From Fulvitalea axinellae (GTDB lineage: Bacteria > Bacteroidota > Bacteroidia > Cytophagales > Cyclobacteriaceae): DNA of 64,000 nt. The stretch is taken from assembly GCF_036492835.1 (NCBI RefSeq), contig NZ_AP025320.1, positions 124,001 through 188,000 of the forward strand, given 5' to 3'. The notes beneath the pieces were generated by a model, which ran no database searches, was not told where the DNA came from, and saw only the letters and a list, made by a program, of their open reading frames with translations. Below are positions 7,434 to 15,856 of the stretch, in pieces. The translations under genes were made by a program, and so were the position numbers. Each line of letters starts with the position of its first letter. Within the stretch, counting starts at the first letter, position 1.

Positions 7434-9986
7434 TTAGAACGCTTGGTCCAGCGTCGTGATTTTCAGTTTCTTCCTCACCACTTCAGGTTCAAGCTTGGTC
7501 CTGAGGTGAATTTCCCGGGTATGGCCTGGGATTATATTGAAATAATTGTCGGAGAAGAATCCGTCTTCGTTCGGTACGGCCAAGTATACGTTTCTGGCCA
7601 ATACGTCGGTGTCGAGTGTAATGACACAACCGTCAGTGGCTTTCTTCACGTCGGCTTTAACTGTCGGCTTAGCCAGCTTCACGTCTTTCGGATGCTCGAA
7701 GAAAAGGAAGTTTTCGGAATCAACCGATCCGTCCTCAGACTTCAAAGTCACGTACATGAAGGTTTCCTTTCCTGAGTCTCCTTTAAGGAACGCTTTGCGG
7801 GTAGTTTCCCAATAAACGTTGCTACCGTTCGGCTTCACGCTGATTTCGGTCTCGCGGTTTTGGAGGACTTTACCTTTGTTATCGATCAAGCTGATATTAA
7901 GCTTGGCTTTCACAGGTTCCAGTTTATCGGAAACTGCGAACACCTTGATCACGCCCGTACTGTCCATATCCGGCGATACGAGTACGGGTTCGAAGGCTTT
8001 CTTGATATAATAGTGAGTCGCTTTCCAGTTGCCGTAATAGTCGATACCAGACCAAGAAGCCACCGGCCAGCAGTCGTTCAACTGCCAGTAGAGCGATCCC
8101 ATACAGAACGGCATTGCGCGGCGGTGGGCCTCGAAACCGATTTTAAGACCCTCAGCCTGAAGAACTTGACCTACGTAAACGAATGATTCGAAATCTTTCG
8201 GCTCATCGTAATACATATCCATGTAAAGCTTGATGGTTTTGTTACCGATCGAGCTTCGCTGGTGGGCTTTCATTACGTCGGACTCGATGGCCCAATCTTC
8301 AGGCACCGAATATTTCTTGATGGATTCCATCTCGGGGAACGACTGGAATCCGTATTCGCTCATAAAGCGGGCGATGTATTTCTTGTAGCTTTCGAAAGGT
8401 AATTTACCCCACCAAACACCCCAGTAATGGTTGTCGCCGTTGGCGCGGTCTTCGGCTTTCGGCCAATTGTGCAACGGCGAAGAAGCGAGGTAGAACTTGT
8501 CGTCAAGCTCCGAAGTCACTTTAGGAAGAAGCTCGTGGAAAACAGCCTTGTAGTCGTTGTACAGGTTAATGGAATCTTGCTCCGAATAACCGTAAGACTT
8601 CTGCCATCCCCAGCTTTCCCAAGCGCCCTGGATTTCGTTATTTCCGCACCACAACGCGATCGACGGGTGGTTACGCAGACGTTTCACGTTGTAAACGGCC
8701 TCTTCCTCTACCCTTCTGAGGAAATCGTCGCTGCCCGGGTACATGGTGCAGGCAAACATAAAGTCTTGCCATACCAACAGTCCCATTTCGTCGGCCAGTT
8801 CGTAGAAGTAATCGTTTTCGTAGATACCGCCACCCCACACGCGAATCATGTTCATGTTGGCGTCTTTGGCGCTTTCGAGCAAGTAACGGTAACGCGCCGA
8901 ATCAACCTCGGTCACGAAGTTGTCCGAAGGAATATAGTTGGCGCCTTTCATAAAGACAGGCTCTCCGTTCACTTTGAAGAAGAAGCTTGTGCCCATATCA
9001 TCAGGCTTGTTTACCACCTCGATGGTGCGGAAGCCAAAGCGTTCGCTCTTTTCGGAAACGATAGAATTTCCTTTTTGCAACGAAGCTGTCATATCATAGA
9101 GATTCGCCTCTCCGAGTCCGCTCGGCCACCAACGTTTAGGTTTCATTACTTCCAGAGGAAGGCTGATTTTGTTGGCGCCTTTTTTAAGTTCGAAGCTTTT
9201 GCTATTGGAGAAAGTAGCTTCTCCGTCTTTTCCGTTTACAGAAAACGTATAGCTACCAGGCGTTAGGGCTTCCACCTCGGCGGAAACAACCAATTCGGCT
9301 TTGTCGTCTGTCAAAGACTTCTGCGTGTATTGCACCCATTTAATGTCGGCCGAGTTCCAAGACTTCAAAGCCACCGGACGGTAAATGCCGCTAGTTACGA
9401 AGCGTGGACCCCAGTCCCAACCGTAGTGGTAAGGCGCCTTACGCGTAAATACACTGAGTTTCTTTTCGTGCTGGTCGTTGTCGGCCGGGTAACGGTACGG
9501 CGAGGCTTCCCACTCGTCCATCACCTCGTTTACCGGCGAACGGAATACGACGCGGAGTTCGTTATCTTTGGCTTTGAGAGCGCCTTTGCAAGGCACTTCG
9601 TAGCCAACGAACATATTGTCGGATTTCAGAATCAGACTGTCGTTCAGGAATACGTCGGCGTAGGTATCGAGGCCCGGAAATTCCAAGGCCACCACGTCGC
9701 GGTCAAGGACGCCTTCGGGAGTATCGAAAACCACGCTGTACTCCCAGTCTTTCGTTTCAATCCACTGCTGGTCTTTCTCGTTGGTTCTGTAGAAAGGGTC
9801 TGAAATCTTCTTGTTAGCGAGCAAATCCGTATGCACCGTTCCTGGTACCGTAGCAGACATCCACTCATTTTTGTCCGCTTGCCGGAACTTCCAGTCCCCC
9901 TCCAAGGCCTGTTGGTCAAAGCCCTTATTCGGCTGGCATGCCCAAGCCGTGAGCGCCACCAACCAGTAAAACCATCTCTTCATCAT
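7434..9986 (-). CDS. GH2 family beta-mannosidase, lipoprotein
   Basis: This 850-aa protein begins with a short signal peptide and lipobox (TAWAC). The N-terminal jelly roll contains VPGTVHTDLLANKKISDPFY, characteristic of beta-mannosidases among GH2 enzymes. The central barrel has the acid/base motif WCGNNEIQG (E451) and the nucleophile motif FMSEYGFQSFPEM (E544). RVWGGGIYENDYFYELADE at about 382-400 is another family block. Beta-mannosidases release terminal beta-1,4-mannose, for example the core mannose of N-glycans (Man-beta-1,4-GlcNAc) or manno-oligosaccharides. The GH92 gene downstream and glycosylasparaginase upstream favour the N-glycan role. Two ATG codons are adjacent at the start; the first is used. 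CutC starts just upstream with a 19-bp gap, so the two are probably co-transcribed. Confidence 0.93.
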   Translation of the reverse strand: MMKRWFYWLVALTAWACQPNKGFDQQALEGDWKFRQADKNEWMSATVPGTVHTDLLANKKISDPFYRTNEKDQQWIETKDWEYSVVFDTPEGVLDRDVVALEFPGLDTYADVFLNDSLILKSDNMFVGYEVPCKGALKAKDNELRVVFRSPVNEVMDEWEASPYRYPADNDQHEKKLSVFTRKAPYHYGWDWGPRFVTSGIYRPVALKSWNSADIKWVQYTQKSLTDDKAELVVSAEVEALTPGSYTFSVNGKDGEATFSNSKSFELKKGANKISLPLEVMKPKRWWPSGLGEANLYDMTASLQKGNSIVSEKSERFGFRTIEVVNKPDDMGTSFFFKVNGEPVFMKGANYIPSDNFVTEVDSARYRYLLESAKDANMNMIRVWGGGIYENDYFYELADEMGLLVWQDFMFACTMYPGSDDFLRRVEEEAVYNVKRLRNHPSIALWCGNNEIQGAWESWGWQKSYGYSEQDSINLYNDYKAVFHELLPKVTSELDDKFYLASSPLHNWPKAEDRANGDNHYWGVWWGKLPFESYKKYIARFMSEYGFQSFPEMESIKKYSVPEDWAIESDVMKAHQRSSIGNKTIKLYMDMYYDEPKDFESFVYVGQVLQAEGLKIGFEAHRRAMPFCMGSLYWQLNDCWPVASWSGIDYYGNWKATHYYIKKAFEPVLVSPDMDSTGVIKVFAVSDKLEPVKAKLNISLIDNKGKVLQNRETEISVKPNGSNVYWETTRKAFLKGDSGKETFMYVTLKSEDGSVDSENFLFFEHPKDVKLAKPTVKADVKKATDGCVITLDTDVLARNVYLAVPNEDGFFSDNYFNIIPGHTREIHLRTKLEPEVVRKKLKITTLDQAF

Positions 9987-10005
9987 CGTAGAGTTCTGTT
10001 ATATG

Positions 10006-10779
10006 CTAAACCGCTTTTGCCGTTGAAAAAAGTTCATCCAAAATCTTGCGTGTGTCCACGACTTTCTCACCAGCGGCACGGATCAAGGAGTTTTCAGGAA
10101 TAGCACCTGAGCTACTCATATTGATTTCGCTTTCGCGATATTCCATTAGGCCGTCCACCAGTTCCATTGCCGAAAAATGACATTCGTTCGCATCCGTACG
10201 AGTAACGATATCGGCCACATTCGAAGGATTCACCCCGCTACCCGGCATGATCGAAATTCTTCCCGCCGCCTGCTCGTTCACCCTTTTGATCAGATCCGCT
10301 CCCAAGTCGGCCGTGGCCTTCTGTCCCGAAGTAAGAATCCTAACACATCCGCAATCAATTACGTCTTCGAGGGCTTTTAAGGGGTCTCTCGCAACGTCAA
10401 ATGCCCTGTGAAAAGTAACTGGCAACGGAGCTGCCAATTCCACGAGTTCTTTCGTGCGGGCTTTGTCCACTGTGCCATCCGCTTTCAACACGCCTATTAC
10501 GATTCCGTCCGCACCGAGGTTTTTGGCCGTTTGTATATCATACTTCATGATCTCGAACTCGCTCTCGGTATAGCAAAAATCACCGCCGCGGGGCCGAATA
10601 ATCACATACAAACCAATACCTATGTTCCCTCTTACGTCTGCGATCAATCCAGCGCTTGGCGTAGTCCCGCCCTCCAACGGTCCTGAACAGAGCTCGACGC
10701 GGTCGGCTCCGGATGCTTCAGCTATACGCGCTGATTCCGTGTTATACACACAGATTTCGATCAGCTTTTGATGTCCCAT
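10006..10779 (-). CDS. cutC: CutC family protein
   Basis: The 257-aa protein starts KLIEICVYNTESARIAEASGADRVELCSGPLEGGTTPSAGLI, the conserved opening of the CutC TIM-barrel family, with RPRGGDFCYTESE and ILTSGQKATA further in. CutC was named for copper homeostasis, but its biochemical activity is not settled. In Bacteroidota it is often found next to beta-mannosidase, hexosaminidase or glycosylasparaginase genes, as here: the asparaginase is upstream and the GH2 beta-mannosidase begins 19 bp downstream. A role in handling a sugar intermediate is therefore as likely as one in metal balance; this is inference from context. No signal peptide is seen, so it is cytoplasmic. Confidence 0.9.
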   Translation of the reverse strand: MGHQKLIEICVYNTESARIAEASGADRVELCSGPLEGGTTPSAGLIADVRGNIGIGLYVIIRPRGGDFCYTESEFEIMKYDIQTAKNLGADGIVIGVLKADGTVDKARTKELVELAAPLPVTFHRAFDVARDPLKALEDVIDCGCVRILTSGQKATADLGADLIKRVNEQAAGRISIMPGSGVNPSNVADIVTRTDANECHFSAMELVDGLMEYRESEINMSSSGAIPENSLIRAAGEKVVDTRKILDELFSTAKAV

Positions 10780-10879
10780 TCTTAAAAATCATGAAGGTCC
10801 GGCTATGGGAATAACCTATAGCCGAACTTGTGAATATTTCTTTACCTGATTCGGAAAAAAGGTTTTACCTCAATTTCCA

Positions 10880-11872
10880 TCAGTTCCATTTGAGTCTGAA
10901 TTTGGCATCTTCCAAACGGTTGCCGTCAGAATTGCACACAGAAAAGTTGAAGCCGGAACGCACACTATGTCCGCCGTACTCGCCGTCCTTGTTCAATGCC
11001 AAGATTCCAACCTGCAAGTTCGGCATGTCCGGATGGTTCTTGTGAACTCTCATAATTCGCTCAATCGCCAACTTGGCGGCCTGTGCCGGCGAGTGTCCCT
11101 GACGCATCATCTCAACGGTGATGGTTGTAGCCGCAGTACGAATTACCGCTTCGCCCAAGCCCGTAGCGACAGCGCCACCAACTTCGTTATCGACAAAAAG
11201 TCCGGCACCGATAAGCGGGGAATCGCCTACACGGCCCGGAAGTTTCCAAGCGGCTCCACTTGTAGTACAAGAACCCGAGATATTTCCATTAGCGTCCAAA
11301 GCCAGCATTCCGATGGTATCATGGTTCTCGATATTGATCACCGGCTTGTAGTTCGACTTCTTCAACCAGTCTTTCCACTGTTTTTCAGATTCAGGAGTCA
11401 ACAAGTTTTCTTTCTTGAATCCCTGAGACCTTGCGAATTTGTAAGCGCCTTCTCCCACGAGCATTACGTGCGGAGTTTCTTCCATCACTTTACGGGCTAC
11501 GGAAATCGGGTGCATAATATTTTGAAGACAGGCTACCGAACCGCAGTTGCTGTGTTCGTCCATAATGCAGGCGTCAAGCGTCACGTTTCCGTCACGGTCG
11601 GGGCGACCGCCATAACCCACACTTCTGTCTTTCGGATCGGCTTCGACCACCATCACTCCTCGCTCTACAGCGTCAAGTGCCCGACCTCCGGAAATAAGGG
11701 TTTTCCAAGCTTCTTCGTTGGCTTGGATTCCGTTCCTCCAAGTAGAAATCACGACGGGCTTCTGGCCTTTGCCCTTTTTTCTTCTTACGGCGCCGTTTGC
11801 CACACCCGAAAATGTCCCGGCCAATACGGACCCTAAAACCGTAGTCTTGAGAAATTTCCTCCTGCTACTCAT
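10880..11872 (-). CDS. N4-(beta-N-acetylglucosaminyl)-L-asparaginase (glycosylasparaginase), Ntn hydrolase
   Basis: The 330-aa protein opens with SSRRKFLKTTVLGSVLAGT, a Tat-type (RRKFLK) signal. The family blocks GGRALDAVERGVMVVEADP and GGRPDRDGNVTLDACIMD follow. The autocleavage site is NHDTIGML, with Thr186 as predicted N-terminal nucleophile; DTIGML rather than the GTVG of isoaspartyl peptidases points to glycosylasparaginase. RVGDSPLIGAGLFVDNEVGGAVATG is the substrate-pocket block. The enzyme cleaves GlcNAc from asparagine once the peptide has been removed, the last step of N-glycoprotein breakdown. It is the first gene of a minus-strand row with cutC and the beta-mannosidase. A hairpin-like segment at about 10801-10824 separates it from cutC, so the row may be partly uncoupled there. 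Confidence 0.92.
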   Translation of the reverse strand: MSSRRKFLKTTVLGSVLAGTFSGVANGAVRRKKGKGQKPVVISTWRNGIQANEEAWKTLISGGRALDAVERGVMVVEADPKDRSVGYGGRPDRDGNVTLDACIMDEHSNCGSVACLQNIMHPISVARKVMEETPHVMLVGEGAYKFARSQGFKKENLLTPESEKQWKDWLKKSNYKPVINIENHDTIGMLALDANGNISGSCTTSGAAWKLPGRVGDSPLIGAGLFVDNEVGGAVATGLGEAVIRTAATTITVEMMRQGHSPAQAAKLAIERIMRVHKNHPDMPNLQVGILALNKDGEYGGHSVRSGFNFSVCNSDGNRLEDAKFRLKWN

Positions 11873-12206
11873 GAGTAAAAATATGTTTATCCCGTTATTC
11901 GAAACGGCGTGAAACTAAGCAAAATCTCATGATCTTCCGCAGGTTAACGCAGAGGATCAGAGTACAGTAAAAATACGAATTTCAACCTTTTTTACCTTAT
12001 TTTTAGCCTGTTAAATTGGGTAATGGCTAAACAAATCGCATTTATAATCATCCCAAATCAAAGGCTACGCTAAACGGCAGGGAAAGAAAATATAAGATGT
12101 TAAAAAATATAACTATACCCATTATATTATACAACAGAAAAAGCCGAGACGGAATACCGTCTTCGGCAAAATATTTGCGATCTTGGCAAAAAGCCGTATA
12201 TTTGGC
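11873..12206. other. Intergenic region upstream of the glycosylasparaginase gene
   Basis: No gene is seen. The 3' part holds a strong hairpin at 12132-12153 to 12168: GCCGAGACGG, AATA, CCGTCTTCGGC, with a single mismatch bulge. Read on the minus strand it ends in TTTTTCTG, so it can terminate leftward transcription from the DeoR gene before the asparaginase promoter. Confidence 0.5.
12174..12204 (+). promoter_or_regulatory. Bacteroidota-type promoter TTTG-N19-TATATTTG
   Basis: TTTG at 12174-12177 and TATATTTG at 12197-12204 are separated by 19 bases, which matches the housekeeping promoter of Bacteroidota (TTTG, 17-23 bases, TAnnTTTG). No open reading frame follows on the plus strand; the transcript would start near 12211 and run toward the end of the convergent DeoR gene. 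Confidence 0.6.
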
Positions 12207-12210
12207 TCCT

Positions 12211-12365
12211 GCCTTTCCGCTCTACTGCGGATGAAAATGAGAAGGAGAGGCGTCCCAAAAAATGGGACTTTGTAAATTGTAGGTATTCAAAAATACTATG
12301 ACACTCCGCTTTTTCCTACCCACTTACCACACTCACTCATCATTGAGAACCTCTCCTGTGATAAA
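12211..12365 (+). ncRNA. Candidate structured non-coding RNA (class unknown, 6S-like outline possible)
   Basis: Downstream of the promoter above there is no coding sequence but a series of paired elements. CCGC/GCGG forms a small hairpin at 12217-12230. AGGAGAGG (12243-12250) pairs with CCTCTCCT (12350-12357) as an 8-bp closing stem. Inside are GTCCCA/TGGGAC at 12252-12268 and GTAGG/CCTAC. A long closing helix around a large loop recalls 6S RNA, and Bacteroidota 6S RNAs are hard to recognise by eye. No good terminator is seen after it. It could instead be only the 3' untranslated region of the DeoR gene read in the other sense. Confidence 0.35.
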
Positions 12366-12418
12366 AAATACTCAGCTATTGGCAACAGTCGCATGTTGCT
12401 TGTGAAATAAAAACCAGT

Positions 12419-13171
12419 TTATAATATTTTTACTCCCTTTTCGGCGAACGGATGCATATGCTCCGCTTCCGCCGGAAGATTGGTAACCAGCATGTCAATC
12501 TGATTTATCTTTCCCGCTACAAAGGGCTGAACGATATTCAGTTTATCTTCGGTGGCCAAGGATACTGTCCTTTCCGCTGCGCCTATCATCGCTTTCTTCA
12601 CCAAGACTTCGTCCCTGTCGATATCGGTAACGCCTTGCTCCGGGTGTATACTCCGTGTGCCGAGAAAGAAAAGATCAGCTCTAACGTTATGTACACATTC
12701 GATAGCGTCGGCGCCTGTGGCTGTCTGTGCGTTTGGCACCAACCTGCCACCCACCATTATCGTCTCGACTTTCCTGTATTTGGCCAGCTCGGAAGCCACC
12801 GGAACACAGTTGGTGACAAAGGTTCCCCGGAAATCCTGGGGCAACATTTTCACGATTTCGAGGTTCGTAGTTCCCCCGTCAATCATAACCACCATATCGT
12901 CTCTCAACAAGCCAAGGGCCTTTTTGGCAATCAGGATCTTTTTTTCCTGACCGAAAACCTTGCGGTCTTCATAACTGAAGGGAATGTATGAGGTACTAGA
13001 CATCGCACCGCCGTGCACTTTCCTGATTTTCCCGTTGTCAGACAACTCTCGCAAGTCTCTCCGTATCGTATCTTCCGACACCGAAAGTTCTAGGCTCAAC
13101 TCGGAAGAAAGCACCTTGTTGTTAAGCCTTACTTGCCCCAGGATATAGTCTTGTCTCTCTCGCTTCAGCAT
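12419..13171 (-). CDS. DeoR/GlpR family transcriptional regulator
   Basis: The 250-aa protein starts LKRERQDYILGQVRLNNKV and has the DeoR helix-turn-helix with VSEDTIRRDLRELSDNGKIRKVHGGA, then the sugar-phosphate sensor domain with MIDGGTTNLEIVKMLP and FLGTRSIHPEQGVTDID. DeoR regulators sense phosphorylated sugars. Facing the N-glycan genes on the same strand, it probably controls them, with an N-acetylhexosamine or mannose phosphate as inducer; that is inference. The deo genes 13 kb away are a less likely target. A promoter-like pair lies upstream (13232-13263), and repeated GCATAAA motifs beyond it may be its own operators. Confidence 0.92.
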   Translation of the reverse strand: MLKRERQDYILGQVRLNNKVLSSELSLELSVSEDTIRRDLRELSDNGKIRKVHGGAMSSTSYIPFSYEDRKVFGQEKKILIAKKALGLLRDDMVVMIDGGTTNLEIVKMLPQDFRGTFVTNCVPVASELAKYRKVETIMVGGRLVPNAQTATGADAIECVHNVRADLFFLGTRSIHPEQGVTDIDRDEVLVKKAMIGAAERTVSLATEDKLNIVQPFVAGKINQIDMLVTNLPAEAEHMHPFAEKGVKIL

Positions 13172-13231
13172 ATCTTAGATGAATCTGGAGAAACTGTCAA
13201 CGCTGTTATCCGCTTTATTTCCCCGACATTT

Positions 13232-13263
13232 CAAACATAGCAAAAGCCTAATATCTTCCCAAA
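13232..13263 (-). promoter_or_regulatory. Promoter of the DeoR-family regulator gene
   Basis: On the minus strand TTTG (13263-13260), a 20-base spacer and TATGTTTG (13239-13232) match the Bacteroidota consensus. The start codon is about 60 bases downstream. Confidence 0.5.
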
Positions 13264-13286
13264 CCTTTCCTGCATTTTTTGTAAAA

Positions 13287-13456
13287 AAACACGCATAAAA
13301 ACGCAAACCCCAACAATAACGGGCATAAAACGGCACATAAAATTGCCGGTTTTACTGAAACATGCATAAATAACGTTTCCGGTAACGATAAAACAGGCAG
13401 AAAACGATTTTTGAAAACAGGCAAACGTGTACAAACACGCATATTTATGCGCATAA
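13287..13456. repeat. Cluster of GCATAAA-type repeats, possible operators
   Basis: On the plus strand ACACGCATAAAA (13289-13300), GGGCATAAAA (13321-13330), GGCACATAAAA (13332-13342), ACATGCATAAA (13360-13370) and ACACGCATATTTATGCGCATAA (13435-13456, itself near-palindromic) recur directly upstream of the DeoR promoter. The rest of the 13172-13735 gap has no gene: the frame crossing it encodes a low-complexity Cys/Phe-rich peptide and is not believable. Confidence 0.4.
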
Positions 13457-13672
13457 CACGGAAATACGGGCATCATATATATTTAGAAACCTGCACAAAC
13501 GAATGCTCAACACTTCCAAAAATGTCGATTTATGCCGAATAAGTCCGTTTTTTAAGCATTTCGGCACCGATTCGGGCATTGAAAATCGGCAAACCCGCAC
13601 CCGGTTCCGCACATACGTGCACATATCTTTCCTTTTAAAACCTTACTTTATTTGGCCTAACAAACCACATAC

Positions 13673-13704
13673 AAAAGGAAACCCGGTACGAATAACGCAC
13701 CGGG
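13673..13704 (-). terminator. Intrinsic terminator after the sulfatase gene
   Basis: On the minus strand CCCGGT, an 11-base loop and ACCGGG are followed by TTTCCTTTTGT, about 30 bases past the stop codon at 13736. Confidence 0.6.
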
Positions 13705-13735
13705 CCAAAGTTCTTCTCGGAATATTTTTTCCTTA

Positions 13736-15115
13736 TCAGAAAGTATCAAATAGCGATTTCTTCACCACCGTTTCTTTTTTCTGCTTTTCCGCTAGGCCTT
13801 TCAGATCTTCCACTATTTCCGGATGTTTCTCCGCCATATCGAAGCGCTCCGTCGGGTCCACGTCCACGTTAAAGAGCATTGGGCTTTCTTCATGATTTTT
13901 TTTCGGATACTTCCCGAAACGATCGCCGTATGTGGTCAGATACATTTTCCACGGGCCTTTCCTTACGGCGCTCAGCTCGCTTCCTTGGTAATAGAAAAAG
14001 TTTTTGTGTATCTGGTCCACTTCAGCATTAAAAGCCGGCAACAGGCTTCGCCCGTCAAGCGGGTTGCGCACTTTGTCTTTCGACGCCGTCATATCCGCCG
14101 CCGTGGCGATCAAATCCATCTGGGAGGCTATACCGCGAAAAACTCCCGGCTTAACCGTACCCGGCATCCAAGCGATTCCCGGAACGCGCATACCACCTTC
14201 CCAGGTCGTCCCTTTCCCGTTTCTCAAATGACCTGAAAATCCTCCCTGAAGATTCCAATAAACGGCTGGTCCGTTATCACTGGTAAAAAAGACAAGCGTA
14301 TTCTTGTCCAAACCGGATTTTCTGAGCTCGTTGAGAATCTGCCCGACGCTCCAATCAATTTCCTCAATGGTATCGCCGTATTCACCGTTCAAGCTTCTCC
14401 CCGCAAAATCGGCGCTGGCCGTGATCGGAACGTGCGGCATGGCGTAGGCCAGATACAGAAAGAAAGGTTTTTCGGAATTGGAACGGATAAATTCCAAAGA
14501 CTTTTCCGTATATCGTTTTGTCAAAACGTCCTGCGCCGGCTCCACTTCCAGCAGCTTTTCATTTTCATAAAAAGGAAGGTCAGGATAGCCTTTCGGCTTT
14601 TTTCTTCCCCAGCCAGTACACATGTCATTAGAATACGGGAGACCATAGAAATAATCGAAACCGTGCTGGTTCGGCATATATTCCTTCAGGTGGCCCAAGT
14701 GCCATTTTCCCACCAAAGCGGTTGAGTAACCCTGTTCGTTCAGCAATTCGGCAATGGTTTGCTCCTCTTTCGGCATTCCTTTTACGGACTGCGGAAAGAG
14801 AACCACACGTCTATCTCCGTACAAGCCTGTTTTTACGGGTAGGCGTCCCGTCATCAGCCCTCCCCTACTCGGCGAACAAACCGCCGAAGCCGTATAAAAA
14901 GAGTTGAATTTCAGTCCCTCGTTCGCCATTCGGTCGATATGCGGAGTGGCTACGCTGGGGTGGCCGTAAGCGCCCAAATCCCCGTAGCCCATATCGTCGG
15001 CGTTTATGATAATGATATTCGGGCTGTCTTTACGATCGTTGTCCTTAGAACAGGAAGCGAATAACAGACTACACGCCACGCCCAACGTCATGTTTAAAAA
15101 CTTGTTCTTTCTCAT
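13736..15115 (-). CDS. Type I sulfatase (formylglycine-dependent arylsulfatase family), lipoprotein
   Basis: The 459-aa protein has a signal peptide with lipobox (LLFASC). NIIIINADDMGYGDLGAYG supplies the metal-binding Asp pair. The active-site signature CSPSRGGLMTGR begins at Cys80, which must be oxidised to formylglycine by a maturase not found in this window. ALVGKWHLGH is the second sulfatase signature, and FFTSDNGP the later metal site. Such enzymes remove sulfate from algal polysaccharides or host glycosaminoglycans. The gene stands alone, with 244 bp to the divergent gene upstream and a terminator after it. It may act on sulfated N-glycans with the locus to its left; the exact substrate cannot be told. 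Confidence 0.93.
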   Translation of the reverse strand: MRKNKFLNMTLGVACSLLFASCSKDNDRKDSPNIIIINADDMGYGDLGAYGHPSVATPHIDRMANEGLKFNSFYTASAVCSPSRGGLMTGRLPVKTGLYGDRRVVLFPQSVKGMPKEEQTIAELLNEQGYSTALVGKWHLGHLKEYMPNQHGFDYFYGLPYSNDMCTGWGRKKPKGYPDLPFYENEKLLEVEPAQDVLTKRYTEKSLEFIRSNSEKPFFLYLAYAMPHVPITASADFAGRSLNGEYGDTIEEIDWSVGQILNELRKSGLDKNTLVFFTSDNGPAVYWNLQGGFSGHLRNGKGTTWEGGMRVPGIAWMPGTVKPGVFRGIASQMDLIATAADMTASKDKVRNPLDGRSLLPAFNAEVDQIHKNFFYYQGSELSAVRKGPWKMYLTTYGDRFGKYPKKNHEESPMLFNVDVDPTERFDMAEKHPEIVEDLKGLAEKQKKETVVKKSLFDTF

Positions 15116-15359
15116 CTGATATAAAATAAAAATACCCTTACCTTAACCGCTGAATTCAGCCAACCGAAAATGCCTCTGGTGAAAATCGCTTTCGATTTAC
15201 CCTGACCGAATTCCTGTGCCAATGTAAAAGATCAAATGAAATATCTGGGGGCGCAATCTATCCAAACATCTCAGTACGAACATTTGGAAGTCAGATTTAA
15301 ATCATAAGTAAACGAATACCCTTTCGGCCCAAACAACGTATACACACCAAAAAAACATT

Positions 15360-15764
15360 TTGACCACATCAAACCCCACCGTACTTTTCGACGGAGTCTG
15401 CAATCTTTGTGACAAGACCGTCCGCTTTGTGATTCGCCACGACCGCAAGGCGAAGATAAAATTCGCCTCGCTACAATCAGCCACCGGACAAAAGTTGCTG
15501 GAACGGCACGGACTTCCGGTTCAGGATTTCGAAACGTTTGTGTTTATAGAAGACGGGCGGGCCTACACCAAATCCACGGCTGCTCTAAAAGTTCTTTCCA
15601 CTCTCGGCGGAGGATGGAAAGTATTGGCCGCGTTTCGGTTTGTCCCTGAAAAAATACGGGACTTCGCCTATTTGTGGATAGCGAAAAGAAGGTATAAGCT
15701 ATTCGGGAAAAAAGAGGTTTGCGAGCTTCCGTTACCCAGCGTGAGGGAAAGATTTTTGGGGTGA
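15360..15764 (+). CDS. DCC family thiol-disulfide oxidoreductase (DUF393), TTG start
   Basis: The 134-aa protein carries VLFDGVCNLCDKTVRFVIRHD, the DCC motif with the CxxC pair (DGVCNLC), followed by FASLQS and a C-terminal RRYKLFGK block. These match the usual length and order of the family, annotated as thiol-disulfide oxidoreductase-like although activity is rarely proved. No ATG or GTG precedes the motif in frame; the only reasonable start is TTG at 15360, after an A-rich leader with no Shine-Dalgarno sequence. It is cytoplasmic and faces the MutS-like gene tail to tail across an inverted repeat. Confidence 0.85.
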   Translation: MTTSNPTVLFDGVCNLCDKTVRFVIRHDRKAKIKFASLQSATGQKLLERHGLPVQDFETFVFIEDGRAYTKSTAALKVLSTLGGGWKVLAAFRFVPEKIRDFAYLWIAKRRYKLFGKKEVCELPLPSVRERFLG

Positions 15765-15776
15765 TGTTTTGGTCTT

Positions 15777-15849
15777 AGGTATCAGGTATTAAGTATTAGG
15801 CACTGAATCCATGTGCTACCTAATACTTAATACCTAAGACCTGATACTC
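15777..15849. repeat. Inverted-repeat intergenic element between convergent genes
   Basis: AGGTATTAAGTATTAGG (15784-15800) and its exact reverse complement (15819-15835) form a 17-bp stem with an 18-base loop. The flanks GGTCTTAGGTATCAGG and CTAAGACCTGATAC are further pairable pieces in changed order, as if built from shuffled copies of one unit. Related copies flank the NfeD-flotillin gap (39714-39732 and 39907-39925) and a weaker one lies near 47106-47140. It may act as a two-way terminator here. Confidence 0.65.
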
Positions 15850-15856
15850 CCCCTCT

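Noticed and set aside
12419-13171. DeoR regulator as the regulator of the deo operon
   Set aside because: It is 13 kb from the deo genes and beside the N-glycan genes; DeoR-fold proteins regulate many sugar loci.
13231-13476. 81-codon minus-strand frame upstream of the DeoR regulator
   Set aside because: Encodes a Cys/Phe/Met-rich low-complexity peptide produced by repeated GCATAAA-type DNA and overlaps the promoter.
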